Of a DNA stretch of 64,000 bases, positions 38,498 through 48,783 are shown in pieces. The stretch is from contig CAWFGG010000005.1 in assembly GCA_963815325.1 (NCBI GenBank), forward strand, positions 124,001 to 188,000. Reading direction: 5' to 3'. This DNA is from JABDII01 sp963815325. Lineage in GTDB: Bacteria; Gemmatimonadota; Gemmatimonadetes; Gemmatimonadales; GWC2-71-9. A model generated the notes under the pieces. That model worked only from the letters and a program-made list of their open reading frames with translations, made no database searches and was not told the DNA's origin. Numbering within the stretch: the stretch's first letter is position 1; each line of letters begins with the position of its first letter. Both the position numbers and the translations under genes were made by a program.

Positions 38498-39166
38498 TCA
38501 CATGCCGCTTTCCTTGCCATCAGCGCCCACATCGTCCGGCGGATCGAGCTTCCGGAGGCGGTGATAAATGAACACTGGGTAGCCCAGGAAGGGACGCGAA
38601 GGACTATCGCGATCGATCACGAGGGAGTTGGCTGCGTAATACCGAGCAAGACGGCGGCGTGATTGATACAAGGTGTCACCGATCCACCCAGGAATCCGAG
38701 TGCCGGTGAGGGAGTAGAGCCATGTATTGAGAATGGCGCGCACCGCGTAGACCCGGTATTTCCATGATGGCGCTACGAAAAGGTAGCGAAGGTAGTAGCC
38801 TGCACCGTGGTAGACCACGTCCATCCGACCGGACGGCCTGAGCACGCGCGCGCACTCGCTGATTGCTACCTGCTCATCCGTGTAGGGGATAACGACCTTG
38901 CAGATCATTCCATCGACACTCTCCTCCTCCAAAGGGAGGCTCTCCGCCTTGGCCTGATGGACCACCAACCCCTGAGCACGAAGAGCCGCCACCTTTTCGG
39001 GGTCAGCCTCGACGCCTATGGCGCGGCACCCATTCGAGACGAGCTCGGCGAGTTGTTTGCCACTGCCGCACCCCACATCCACCACCACGTCACCGGGAGG
39101 AAAGTCTGTATAGGAATAGCCGGCGAGATCAAAGGCGGCCCAGAAGTCAATCTCGGATGCACCCAC
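38498..39166 (-). CDS. Class I SAM-dependent methyltransferase
   Basis: 222 residues, Methyltransf_11 type. VVDVGCGSGKQLAELVSNG is the SAM-binding motif I, followed by GVEADPEKVAALRAQG (motif II) and CARVLRPSGRMDVV (motif III). The C-terminal half has a WKYRVYAVRAILNTW segment that may contact a lipid or membrane substrate. Lies just after atpH on the same strand; the substrate is not evident. Confidence 0.82.
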   Translation of the reverse strand: MGASEIDFWAAFDLAGYSYTDFPPGDVVVDVGCGSGKQLAELVSNGCRAIGVEADPEKVAALRAQGLVVHQAKAESLPLEEESVDGMICKVVIPYTDEQVAISECARVLRPSGRMDVVYHGAGYYLRYLFVAPSWKYRVYAVRAILNTWLYSLTGTRIPGWIGDTLYQSRRRLARYYAANSLVIDRDSPSRPFLGYPVFIYHRLRKLDPPDDVGADGKESGM

Positions 39167-39207
39167 TATGAACGAGTCCTTCTACGAAGAGCGAGTTCCG
39201 GCCTCAA

Positions 39208-39745
39208 CTACTTGCTCAACAGTTGCCGCCTCAGCATGGTCATCCGCCGCTTCACCGAGCCGTCGTAGAATCGAGTGCCCACCCGCACGATCGTGCCGCC
39301 CAGGATGCCCGGGGTCGAGATGGTAACGGGCAATGACTTCCTTGCCCATCACCTGTTCGAGCGCGGTCTGAATGGCCTCCTGAAGCTTCGGGTCGGGCTC
39401 GCGCGCCAGGGTAACGTCGGCACGCACCCGGTTGAACGCCACATCCACCAAGGCGAGATACTTCTGCGCCATTTCGCTGAACAGGAGCTGTCGGCCGCGT
39501 TTCACCACGGCCTGGAGGAACAGTACGAATTCCCGCGGGGCCTCCGGCAGCGCTGCGGCCAGGAGGCGTGCCTTTTCGGTCTTGGTAACCCGTGGCGACG
39601 CGAACACCATGTGCACCTGGGGTGAGGCCCCCACCGCCCCGGCAACCGCGGAAAGGAGGTCGGCATACTCCTCCAGCCGGCCGCTTTCCTGCGCCAGCTG
39701 GAACAGCGCCTCCGCGTAATTCTCCGCGATGGTTTCCTTGCTCAC
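39208..39745 (-). CDS. atpH: ATP synthase delta subunit, one-base frameshift near the C-terminus
   Basis: Peripheral stalk delta subunit linking F1 to F0. MSKETIAENYAEALFQLAQE and the conserved helices match. The uninterrupted frame runs to 39182 but its last 40 residues are unlike delta. If one base is removed from the C/G run at 39308-39314, the protein continues as GILGGTIVRVGTRFYDGSVKRR and stops at 39208, the normal delta C-terminus (about 178 residues). A sequence error is likely, since the subunit is essential for coupling. Start overlaps the atpF stop (ATGA). Confidence 0.85.
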
Positions 39746-40308
39746 GTCCGTGACCCCGGGGTCCGCATCGTTGCCATCGACGCCAAGTATTTCTCCACGA
39801 GATGCCGGTCGGTCTCAGCGCTCATGCGCTCCTCGATCAGCTTGGACGCAGCCGCAAGGGAAAGGTCGACCGCCTCACGCCGGAGCTGGACGATGGCCTT
39901 GTCGCGCTCCGCGCTGATCTCCCGGCGGGCCCGCTCGAGCAGCGCGTCCTGCTCCTTCTTCGTACGCTCCACGGCCAGGCTGCGCTCCCGATCGGCGGCC
40001 TGCTTGGCATCGCCGATCATCTGCTGCGCCGAGCCACGGGCCTCGGCCAACAACCGCTGATTCTCTTCCGCCAACTGCTGGGCCTTGAGGTTGGCCTCTT
40101 CGGCCTTGGTGAGGTACGCCTGGATCGACCGTTCCCGCTCTTCCGTGGCCCGGACGATCGATGGCCACGCGTAGCGCTTGAGCAGGAAGAACAGCGTGAT
40201 GAACACGGCCCAGGTCCAGAAGAAGATGCCGAAATTCACCTCGAACGGGGAGGCCGGCGCACCGGCCTCCTCCGCCAGGAGCAGCAACGTCAACATGCCC
40301 GTCTCCAT
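39742..40308 (-). CDS. atpF: ATP synthase F0 subunit b
   Basis: 188 residues: an N-terminal membrane helix (FEVNFGIFFWTWAVFITLFFLL, broken here for length at residues about 22-43), then a long charged alpha-helical stalk rich in Glu/Lys/Arg that dimerises. The frame is open upstream, but ATG 40308 (or 40296) directly precedes the membrane segment. Overlaps atpH by four bases. Confidence 0.9.
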   Translation of the reverse strand: METGMLTLLLLAEEAGAPASPFEVNFGIFFWTWAVFITLFFLLKRYAWPSIVRATEERERSIQAYLTKAEEANLKAQQLAEENQRLLAEARGSAQQMIGDAKQAADRERSLAVERTKKEQDALLERARREISAERDKAIVQLRREAVDLSLAAASKLIEERMSAETDRHLVEKYLASMATMRTPGSRT

Positions 40309-40315
40309 CCGCGGC

Positions 40316-40603
40316 CTAGCCGAGGAAGTTGAAGAGCAGGGCGAACACGAGGGCGATGATCGTGGCTCCCTCGAGCAGCACCGCGATGAGCAGCGCCGCG
40401 CCCCGGATCTCGCCGGCGGCCTCCGGCTGCCGCGCGATGGCCTCGGCCGCCTGGCCACCGATGCGTCCCAGACCGATCCCGGCCCCGATGATGGCGAGCC
40501 CAAGCGACAAGGCCGCACCGAAGAGCGCGTAGGTGTTCCGAGCGGCGTCGACCGTCGCCTGAGCCTGCGACAGCTCTTGCACTGCGAGCAACAAGTCCGT
40601 CAT
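40316..40603 (-). CDS. atpE: ATP synthase F0 subunit c
   Basis: Proteolipid of the rotor ring, 95 residues: two membrane helices, the RQPE polar loop at about 59-62 and the ion-binding Glu in LLEGATIIAL. The Gln and Ser/Thr residues used to bind Na+ in sodium-type rings (Q in helix 1; ES/ET after the Glu) are absent, so a proton ring is expected. Confidence 0.93.
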   Translation of the reverse strand: MTDLLLAVQELSQAQATVDAARNTYALFGAALSLGLAIIGAGIGLGRIGGQAAEAIARQPEAAGEIRGAALLIAVLLEGATIIALVFALLFNFLG

Positions 40604-40797
40604 GTGGATGTCCTCATTGGTTCACGGGAGATTCGTCCTGTGTCGCGCCCCCTCGGCTGGAACCCGCTTCTCCCGGAGCGAGTCCCGCCTGGTGCCCGCC
40701 AACGGCCCGGAGGCCAGCGAGCTTTCCCGACCCCCAGGCCGGGTACGTACGATAGAGACGACGCTGAGCGCGCGGGCCGCCTCCTCCTACTATGCCA

Positions 40798-41661
40798 TCA
40801 GTGCTCGTGCTGCATGAGGCCGATGAAGACGGCGCTCAGGAGCGCGAACACATACGCCTGCAAGAAGGCGACAATCAACTCCAACATCATGATCCCCACC
40901 ACCAAGGCCGCGGTGAGAATGCCGATGCCCCAGTTCCAGACCGCGAGGTCGCCGAAGAGGAAGATGATGCCGAATAGGGACAGGATCACGAAGTGGCCGG
41001 CGGTCATGTTGCCGAACAATCGCACCGCCAACGCAAAGGGCTTGACCAGCTTCCCCAGGATTTCGATCGGTGCCATCGCCACGGTCAGCACCGCCCCGCC
41101 TACCCCGCCCACACCGGGCATCTTCGGGAAAATGGTCCGCAGGTAGCCGCCGGGTCCGAGTTTCATGAACCCGCCGATCTCCACCACGAAGAACACCAGG
41201 ATCGCCAGCGCCCCGGTCACCGCCAGGTTCCCGGTCGGGGTGGACCCCCACGGCAACAGGCCCATCAGATTGGAATACAGAATGAAGAAGAACAACGCCA
41301 TGATCAGCGGGGCGAACTTGGCCCCGTCGTGGCCGATGTTGGCGATGGCGATTTCATTGCGTACGAAGAGGACGAAGGCCTCGACCGCGTTGGCAAAGCC
41401 GCGCGGTGCCTTTTCGCCCGCCCGCTGCCGCTCGAGCTGGCGGCCGGCGAGTTTCATGGTGAGGAAGACCAACGCCGCCGCCACGATCATGAAGAAGACG
41501 TGCTTGGTCGGCGACAGATTGACCGTCCACGACCCAAGATGGATGTCCGGCCAGCGCGGCAGGTGAATGGTGAACAACGGCTCGAAATCGACCGTCCACG
41601 CGTCGGCCGTATGGTGAAGGAGGACTTCCCCGATGTCGAGTTCGTGCGCTTCCTGGATCAT
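40798..41661 (-). CDS. atpB: ATP synthase F0 subunit a
   Basis: 287 residues with five to six membrane helices. The essential Arg that faces the c-ring lies in LAVRLFGNMTAGH; other hallmarks are NLMGLLPWG and MLELIVAFLQAYVFALL near the C-terminus. The ATG at 41661 overlaps the stop of the preceding atpI gene by four bases (ATGA). Confidence 0.93.
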   Translation of the reverse strand: MIQEAHELDIGEVLLHHTADAWTVDFEPLFTIHLPRWPDIHLGSWTVNLSPTKHVFFMIVAAALVFLTMKLAGRQLERQRAGEKAPRGFANAVEAFVLFVRNEIAIANIGHDGAKFAPLIMALFFFILYSNLMGLLPWGSTPTGNLAVTGALAILVFFVVEIGGFMKLGPGGYLRTIFPKMPGVGGVGGAVLTVAMAPIEILGKLVKPFALAVRLFGNMTAGHFVILSLFGIIFLFGDLAVWNWGIGILTAALVVGIMMLELIVAFLQAYVFALLSAVFIGLMQHEH

Positions 41662-41999
41662 CGAAACAGGCGTGTCTCCGTAAACAAGAGCGGTACCAGC
41701 ACCCCGAGAAACCCTACTGCCGACGGCAGCGGCAGGAACAGGTCCTGCCGGGCCCAGACCGCGACGCCAAAGAGCACGATGCCTCCGACCCGAAGCGCCA
41801 TACCATAGCCCCAGCGCCGGAGCAGGTCCTTGAAGGGCCCGGCAACTGCGGGCCGCGCCAGGGCGTGCGCCGCGACTTGGATTGCGGTCGCAAGGAGCCC
41901 GAACGCGATCGAGCCGACCAGCGCCCCCGACCCCCACAGCGCGGCCGCGAGGCCGCTTGCAACGGCGGTGAGCGCGAGTCCGAGTGCCGCGACCTTCAC
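41658..41999 (-). CDS. ATP synthase-associated AtpI-like membrane protein
   Basis: 113 residues with about four membrane helices and no strict motif, in the position of atpI (ahead of atpB). GTG start at 41999 overlaps the previous gene's stop (GTGA). Such proteins help c-ring assembly or Mg2+ supply; assignment rests on position and topology. Confidence 0.7.
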   Translation of the reverse strand: MKVAALGLALTAVASGLAAALWGSGALVGSIAFGLLATAIQVAAHALARPAVAGPFKDLLRRWGYGMALRVGGIVLFGVAVWARQDLFLPLPSAVGFLGVLVPLLFTETRLFR

Positions 42000-42268
42000 G
42001 GCTTGCCGCCCCGCTTGCGCTTGCGCGCCAGGCGGTCCTTCTCGTACTCCGCCTCGCCGGCCTTGAGCCTCCGATACACAGTGAGGAAGCTCAGGGTCGC
42101 CCCCCCCAACGTTCCCACGATGGTAAAGAGCGGCATGAGGCCGAGCCAGCGATCCAGCCAAAACCCGGCCGCCATGAACAAAATGGTCCCGCCGGCGAAG
42201 GTCATGCCGAGGGAGACGTACTTGTATCCCTCGCCGATTTCCCGGCCGGGACCGGATTCTGGCTCCAT
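41996..42268 (-). CDS. AtpZ-type small membrane protein
   Basis: 90 residues from ATG 42268 with two helices (YVSLGMTFAGGTILFMAAGFWLD and PLFTIVGTLGGATLSFLTVYR segments) and a basic C-terminus: the AtpZ/AtpI family commonly leading F0 operons. First gene of atpZ-I-B-E-F-H. Confidence 0.78.
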   Translation of the reverse strand: MEPESGPGREIGEGYKYVSLGMTFAGGTILFMAAGFWLDRWLGLMPLFTIVGTLGGATLSFLTVYRRLKAGEAEYEKDRLARKRKRGGKP

Positions 42269-42500
42269 ACAGCCGCGGAATCTAGAAGTTTGTGAAATAT
42301 TTCGCAAGCAACATCGGGGGCAGAATTCGCGGTATTTGGTGTTTCATATAGAAACGTCTCTTCGGGCACATCACCCAATGCCAGGCCTCCGCCCAAGACC
42401 TCGGCCCAGCCACACCGTCCTGTGGCGTCGACCCAAGAGCCCGACTACTCTCCTACAAGGATCACGTACGACCGACTCCCGACTCCCAACTCCCTTGCCC

Positions 42501-43514
<1,014 letters not shown>

Positions 43515-43730
43515 TGGCGTGATATTGTATCGATAGTGACGTAATGATGTCGTTATCTCGGGATCCCGGCTCGGTGTGGGACAGGCTTTCGTCAATGCGC
43601 TACTCAGGTTGGGGCGCTCCCCTTAAGGTCAAGTGGCATTGCTTCAACCCATTGACTCGTAACAAGATCGAGGCGACCCTTCCGCCGATCCGCCGACCGT
43701 GATTCATTCGAGACCCGTTCAGGGATCCCC

Positions 43731-45173
43731 ATGCCATTGCTGATTCGCGCCATCACGCTCCTGCTCGTCCCGGCGGCCCTCGCCGCACAGGGCATTCCTG
43801 CCGCCGAATACGCGGCCCGGCGCGACTCGCTCGCGGCCCGGCTCGACAGCGGGGTCGTGGTGGCGTTCGGCGCGCCCGAGCCGACCGCGATTGCCCGACC
43901 TGCGCAGCTACCGGCGTTCCGCTACCTCACCGGCTTCCTGGAGCCGGACGCCGCCCTGGTGCTGGTGATGCGCGGCGGGCGCGCGAGCGGCATCCTCTAC
44001 ACCCAGGCTCGCGATCCCCGCCGCGCCCTGTACGACGGCATTCCACCCGACTCGGCTACCGTAGCGCGGGAAACCGGGCTGGCCGCCCGCTCGATCGCGG
44101 CGCTGGCGACGGCGCTCGATTCGCTCGCCGGCACGGGGCTGCCGTTCTACACCCTGCGCGATTTCAGCGGCGCCGACCACGCCGGGAGCGACTCGCTCAC
44201 GCGCGGGGCGAGCTTCATGCGCGCATTCGCCGGCGCTCACCCTGGTATCGAGCTGCGAGACGCCCACCCGGTGGTGGACAGCCTGCGCGCCCGGAAGAGC
44301 CCGGCCGAGCTGGCACTCCTTCGGCGCGCCATCGATCTGACCGTCGCCGCGCAGCGGGAGGCGATGCGCACGGTGCAGCCGGGGATGTGGGAGTACGAGA
44401 TCGAGGCGCTGTTCACATCGGCGTTCCGGCGCAGCGGCGGCGATGGGCCGTCGTTCGGATCCATCATCGGCTCGGGTCCCAACTCGACGCAGTACCACTA
44501 CGGGACCAACAACCGCCGGATGCTGGCCGGTGAGGTAGTGGTGATTGACGTCGGCGCCGCCTGGGCCGGCTACGCCGCCGACGTCACCCGCACCATCCCG
44601 GTGAGCGGCCGGTTCACGGCCGACCAGCGCGCCGTCTACCAGATCGTCCGGGAGGCGCAGGCCGCCGCCGAGCGGGTCGCGGGCCCTGGCGCCGCTTACC
44701 AGGCCTGGCGCGACTCGGCGCGGGCCGTCGTGGCTCGCGGTGTGGCGCGGCTGGGGCTCACCGAAGGCGTGGAGGCGACGTTCGATCCACCATGGGCCGA
44801 CCAGTGTAGGCAGGAGCCGGTGCGCTGCACCCAGGCGTTTCTCTATATGGCGCATGGGCTGGGGCACGGCGTCGGGCTGGAAGTGCACGATCCGCCGCAG
44901 GCGTGGCGCAGCGCCGGCACCTTCGCGCCCGGCGACGTTGTCACCATCGAGCCGGGGGTCTACGTGAGCACGCGGCTGCTCGACATCCTTCCCGACACGC
45001 CGAAGAACCGCGCCATGATCGCGAGGGTACGCGCCGCCGTGCGGCGGTATGACAACATCGGCATCCGGATCGAGGACGACTACGCGATCACCGCCACGGG
45101 CGTCGAATGGTTGAGCCGCGCGCCCCGGGAGATCGCCGAGGTCGAAGCCGCGATGGTCCACCGGGGCCGATAG
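43731..45173 (+). CDS. Secreted Xaa-Pro aminopeptidase (M24B)
   Basis: 480 residues with a signal peptide (ITLLLVPAALAAQ). N-terminal creatinase-like domain then a pita-bread fold with all five metal ligands in order: Asp (VVVIDVGAAWAGY), Asp (AADVTRTI), His (HGLGHGVGLEVHD), Glu (VTIEPGVY), Glu (IRIEDDY). It removes N-terminal residues before Pro outside the cytoplasm. A 216-bp gap upstream contains nothing recognisable. Confidence 0.9.
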   Translation: MPLLIRAITLLLVPAALAAQGIPAAEYAARRDSLAARLDSGVVVAFGAPEPTAIARPAQLPAFRYLTGFLEPDAALVLVMRGGRASGILYTQARDPRRALYDGIPPDSATVARETGLAARSIAALATALDSLAGTGLPFYTLRDFSGADHAGSDSLTRGASFMRAFAGAHPGIELRDAHPVVDSLRARKSPAELALLRRAIDLTVAAQREAMRTVQPGMWEYEIEALFTSAFRRSGGDGPSFGSIIGSGPNSTQYHYGTNNRRMLAGEVVVIDVGAAWAGYAADVTRTIPVSGRFTADQRAVYQIVREAQAAAERVAGPGAAYQAWRDSARAVVARGVARLGLTEGVEATFDPPWADQCRQEPVRCTQAFLYMAHGLGHGVGLEVHDPPQAWRSAGTFAPGDVVTIEPGVYVSTRLLDILPDTPKNRAMIARVRAAVRRYDNIGIRIEDDYAITATGVEWLSRAPREIAEVEAAMVHRGR

Positions 45174-45267
45174 CACCCCGCGTCGGTCCACCTGGCCGCT
45201 GCAGGAACCTCTGACTTTCTCCAGCAGCTTTTTCAGAAGAGAGCGATTCGGGCACAGGAGGCCATTC

Positions 45268-46446
45268 GTGCTAGTGCAGCACAATCGGAAGGTTCGACGG
45301 TCACCCTACATCGCTCTTGGGGCGTTGCGTCGCCGCGTGCTCGGATTGGGCATGGGGTTGCTCCTGGCCGCGGCGCCGCAGTCCATCCAGGCGCAGACTC
45401 CCCGCGTTGCCGCGGCACCGGGATATGGCAAGCTCGCCGAGGTTGTGGCCTCGAGCCGGGCCCTCATCGACTCGCTCATGCGGGCGCGGAATCTGCCCGG
45501 ACTATCGATCGCGGTGTCGGTGGACGGCGAGGTGGTGTGGTCCGAAGGGTTCGGCTACGCCAACATCGAGCAGGGCACCATGGTGACGCCGACCACGAAG
45601 TTCCGTATCGGCAGCATTTCCAAGCCGCTGACGGCCGCGGCGCTGGCGCTGCTCTACGAACAGGGTCTCCTCGACCTGGACGCGCCGATACAACGGTACG
45701 TGCCGTCGTTCCCAGACAAGGCGAAGGGTGTCATCACGAGCCGGCTCCTGGCCGGTCACCTTGCCGGAGTGCGCCACTACGGAAATGACGCTGAATTCCT
45801 GAGCAGCAGGCGCTACACCACGGTCCTCGAGGGCCTGGAAATATTCAAAGACGACACGCTCCTGGCTCCACCGGGCACGAAGTATTCGTACTCGAGCTAT
45901 GGGTGGAACCTGCTGAGCGCCGTTGCGGAGGGTGCGTCGGGCGAGCAGTTCCTGGCCTACATGCAGGAACATGTATTCCGCCCACTGGGCCTGAGACACA
46001 CGGTCGCCGACTATACGGATAGCATCATCACGGGCCGCAGTGGATTCTACGAGCACGCGGCGGACAGCAGCTTGATCAACGCACCCTATGTCGACAACAG
46101 CTACAAATGGGCCGGCGGTGGCTTCCTATCCACGCCGGAGGATTTGCTCCGCTTTGCCGACGCGCACCTGCGCACCGGCTTCTTGAAGCCCGAAACGGTG
46201 AAGCTCTGGTGGACCTCCCAGCGGAACGCGGCGGGCGAAGACGTTTCGTACGGCATGGGATGGGCGGTCGGCGAGCTGAACCAGAGGCGACTCATCTCGC
46301 ACGGCGGCGGCTCGGTGGGAGGGAACAGCTGGCTCGCCATCCTTCCCGATGCCAAGGTGATGCTCGCGGTGGCCGCGAATATCGGCGGTGCGGGGTACGG
46401 GACCGTGCCGCGCCGCATCCTCGAGATGTTTGCAGCAGGACGTTAG
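45268..46446 (+). CDS. LACTB-like serine hydrolase (beta-lactamase class C fold)
   Basis: 392 residues, secreted: a hydrophobic N-terminal segment ends near VAAAP. Catalytic SISK at 116-119 and a YSSYGWNL segment in place of the YxN motif, as in LACTB-type peptidases; the C-terminal HGGG motif (SHGGGSVGG) matches the KTG position. The GTG start follows AGGAGG with seven bases of spacing. Confidence 0.85.
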   Translation: MLVQHNRKVRRSPYIALGALRRRVLGLGMGLLLAAAPQSIQAQTPRVAAAPGYGKLAEVVASSRALIDSLMRARNLPGLSIAVSVDGEVVWSEGFGYANIEQGTMVTPTTKFRIGSISKPLTAAALALLYEQGLLDLDAPIQRYVPSFPDKAKGVITSRLLAGHLAGVRHYGNDAEFLSSRRYTTVLEGLEIFKDDTLLAPPGTKYSYSSYGWNLLSAVAEGASGEQFLAYMQEHVFRPLGLRHTVADYTDSIITGRSGFYEHAADSSLINAPYVDNSYKWAGGGFLSTPEDLLRFADAHLRTGFLKPETVKLWWTSQRNAAGEDVSYGMGWAVGELNQRRLISHGGGSVGGNSWLAILPDAKVMLAVAANIGGAGYGTVPRRILEMFAAGR

Positions 46447-46467
46447 CGTTCCGGCAGGAATACAAGA

Positions 46468-46491
46468 GCCCGGCCTCTCACGAGGCCGGGC
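46468..46491 (+). terminator. Terminator after the LACTB-like gene
   Basis: Perfect 10-bp stem (46468-46477 with 46482-46491), loop TCAC, followed by CTTTG; 21 bp after the stop. Confidence 0.7.
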
Positions 46492-46518
46492 CTTTGCGTT
46501 CCACTCGATCCGATCGAT

Positions 46519-47457
46519 CTAGGTCGTGGCGCCGATAAAGACCACCGTCGGCTCGACCCCGCATCCATTGAGCGTGACCTGGACCGCCGCCGCCCCCTGC
46601 TGGGACGATGCGGCAGCGCGGAGCACGCCTGCCACCACGTCGCCACCGAACCCGCAGCTTGCGTCATACGTCAACGGCACCGGGGTGTTGAGCACCAGGC
46701 TGAAGAACCCATCGGGTGCCACCACCTGGAAATTCCCGCTCAAGCCGAGCGTCCCGTTGGGAAGCGGACCGTCAAACACGATGCCGGATGGTGTTTCCGC
46801 TGTGAAGGACACACTGTGCGCCGCATCGAGGCTCACACTCTGCCCACCGGCTTCGACGCCGAGCGAGAAGTCTTCGTCCAGGGTGAGCAGGCTCGTGGAG
46901 CCACGCAGCGAGCGGGTACCATCCTGCGTGAGGACGAGGGTCTCCGAACTGCTCGCGCTGGTGAACGCGAAGCGGAGGGTGTTGATGTCGAGGTCGAACC
47001 CGATCGTCGCCGAGGCCGGGTCGGACACGCGCACTGACCCGGTGACGACACCGGTCCCGGTCTGATCCGTCGTGGTGCAGAACTGCGGATCGAACGTGAA
47101 CAGCGCGTTATCAGGCACGCCGTCCTGATCGGTGTCGATCGGAGGATCGGGCGTGAACGAGGGGCAGCCGTCCAGGGCGAAGTTCGAGAGACTCAAGGTC
47201 GGCGCCGGAGAGAGCATCCGGCCCGCCGCGAGCGACACGCCCCCGAAGCCGCTGAAGTCGAATGCCTCGATGGTCAGGCCCTGGAGCGATGTCTCCACCA
47301 GGCCCACGGTCAGGTCGGCTATGGCCGGGGCGTTCTGTTCGTTGAGCGCCACCTGGTTCGGGGCGAGCTTGTCCTCGCTATTACAGGCCCCAAGGCCCAC
47401 GGTCAGCAAGGCGGCCAGGGCCCAACGGCCTGCCGTGGCGATTTGCGTGCAGTTCAT
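46519..47457 (-). CDS. Predicted lipoprotein with a thrombospondin-type-3-like calcium motif
   Basis: 312 residues, lipobox VGLGACNS after MNCTQIATAGRW. A DTDQDGVPD motif near residue 120 is typical of calcium-binding type-3 repeats, followed by a long all-beta region rich in Ser/Thr. The ATG at 47457 is preceded by GGAGGAG; the open frame further upstream is not coding. Not assigned to a family. Confidence 0.65.
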   Translation of the reverse strand: MNCTQIATAGRWALAALLTVGLGACNSEDKLAPNQVALNEQNAPAIADLTVGLVETSLQGLTIEAFDFSGFGGVSLAAGRMLSPAPTLSLSNFALDGCPSFTPDPPIDTDQDGVPDNALFTFDPQFCTTTDQTGTGVVTGSVRVSDPASATIGFDLDINTLRFAFTSASSSETLVLTQDGTRSLRGSTSLLTLDEDFSLGVEAGGQSVSLDAAHSVSFTAETPSGIVFDGPLPNGTLGLSGNFQVVAPDGFFSLVLNTPVPLTYDASCGFGGDVVAGVLRAAASSQQGAAAVQVTLNGCGVEPTVVFIGATT

Positions 47458-47647
47458 CTGGTCTCCTCCGGATTTCGAATTCCGGCCCGCGAGGCCCCTG
47501 CCTCGGGACACATCGTCTAACTCATTAGGAAAGAAAGAGTTGTTGTTTCTCTCCGGTCTCTCCCTCCCCCTGCCCTTTCCCTCACCCGATCGCCAGGGGC
47601 AACAGTCGTGCCGGAGGCGCCATGATGTGAGCAGCGTCACAAAAGGC

Positions 47648-47680
47648 CGGAGCCCCCAGCCGTGTCGGCTGGGGGCTCCG
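47648..47680 (-). terminator. Terminator of the 47.7-48.3 kb gene
   Basis: Perfect 15-bp stem (47648-47662 with 47666-47680), loop of three, followed on the minus strand by CCTTTTG, 34 bp after the stop of the gene at 47714. Confidence 0.8.
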
Positions 47681-47713
47681 GGAATCCTCGAGCCCGAAAG
47701 GGTGCGCTGGCCG

Positions 47714-48298
47714 CTAGTGCTTGTGCTCTCCTTCATGCTTCATCGCCTTGGGCCCGCTGATCGGCATCATGATGTGGGCATACGGTGTGCCCTTCCACAT
47801 GACCCACGGGCCGCCGCTGTTGGGGTCGGTCGGCAAGGCATCCAGCGTCTTGGGATCTGGCGTTATCACCATCACGTGAGGACCGCTCTGCACCCAGTCC
47901 TTCCCTTCCGGCGGCTTCTCGGCATAGGGGTCGGTGTTGCTCGCATCCCAGCCGCCCCTCAGCATGTAGGCGAGGCCCACGGTGGTGACGCCGGTGACGG
48001 GCTTCTTGTTCATCCAGGCGTCGGCCCACTTGAGCCACTGGTCATCCAGGCACATGGGTGTCACACCCGGCTGGTTGGGCACGTCGGGGAAACAGGTCCA
48101 GCCGTTCGACCCCTCCCGCAGGACGGTGCCGTCCCAATCGACCACGGCGGCGTCCGTCGCCAGTTCAGCCGGCCCGGCGGTCAGGGCCTCGGCAATTTTT
48201 TCCTTCGGGGTCATCGCCGCCTCTTCCTGGGCACTGGCACTGATCGTGTGTCCGACCACGGCCAAACCAAGTAAGGCGACCAGGGGGATGGTCCGCAT
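47714..48298 (-). CDS. Secreted hypothetical protein
   Basis: 194 residues with a signal peptide (IPLVALLGLAVVGHTISASAQ). The mature part contains TVLREGSNGWTCFPDVP, DDQWLKWADAWM, and ends in a His-rich tail. The layout resembles secreted proteins found with bacterial amidohydrolase/copper genes, but I do not recognise a family. Single gene with its own terminator. Confidence 0.65.
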   Translation of the reverse strand: MRTIPLVALLGLAVVGHTISASAQEEAAMTPKEKIAEALTAGPAELATDAAVVDWDGTVLREGSNGWTCFPDVPNQPGVTPMCLDDQWLKWADAWMNKKPVTGVTTVGLAYMLRGGWDASNTDPYAEKPPEGKDWVQSGPHVMVITPDPKTLDALPTDPNSGGPWVMWKGTPYAHIMMPISGPKAMKHEGEHKH

Positions 48299-48783
48299 CG
48301 CTTCCTCCGGTTGGTAGGGAATCAGAGCAAACTAGTGCGCGGTGCAGAGACGAGCAACAACTCGACAAATTGAGACTCGCGGCACGTCGATGCGTTTAGC
48401 CTCCTGGGTATGGCTCCAGACCCGGCCTCGAACCCTGACCGCTGTGCAGCACCTCCGCAATCCCAACACCCCCACTCGCGGAGGCAACAAAATTCAACAC
48501 TTGGCGTTGAATATCTCAATGGCCCTTGGGCCTGATTTTCTGGCAACAACCGGCTTCCGGCTCCAGAGCGGGATTTTCACGTAGACAATCTCAACGGTCG
48601 GGCGCCTCTTTCCCTGATCCAGCGGACTCCGCTCGAACCGCTATCTCGCTCTCCAGCAATCACTTACACACGTCACCGCTCGGCATTGAACTGCGGCCCT
48701 GGGCTTGCCATAGGGACCATGTGGAGTTCATGGGCTGGCGGGCCCTGTCTGGACCAGGGCGCCACAATTCATCGGAGTGCCAC
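48299..48783. other. 485-bp intergenic region upstream of the Hyb-like operon
   Basis: Divergent upstream region of the secreted protein (-) and the HybA-like gene (+). It contains a seven-base inverted repeat listed separately and otherwise no coding, RNA or repeat signal that I can support. Confidence 0.4.
48492..48512 (+). promoter_or_regulatory. Candidate operator: inverted repeat ATTCAAC-N7-GTTGAAT
   Basis: Seven-base arms separated by seven bases (48492-48498 and 48506-48512), AT-rich against the local GC, about 270 bp upstream of the HybA-like gene. Possible transcription-factor site; no protein assigned. Confidence 0.3.

Noticed and set aside
41865..42500. N-terminal extension of the MoxR gene
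   Set aside because: Runs through atpI/atpZ on the other strand, low-complexity residues, and the conserved MoxR start is at 42501.
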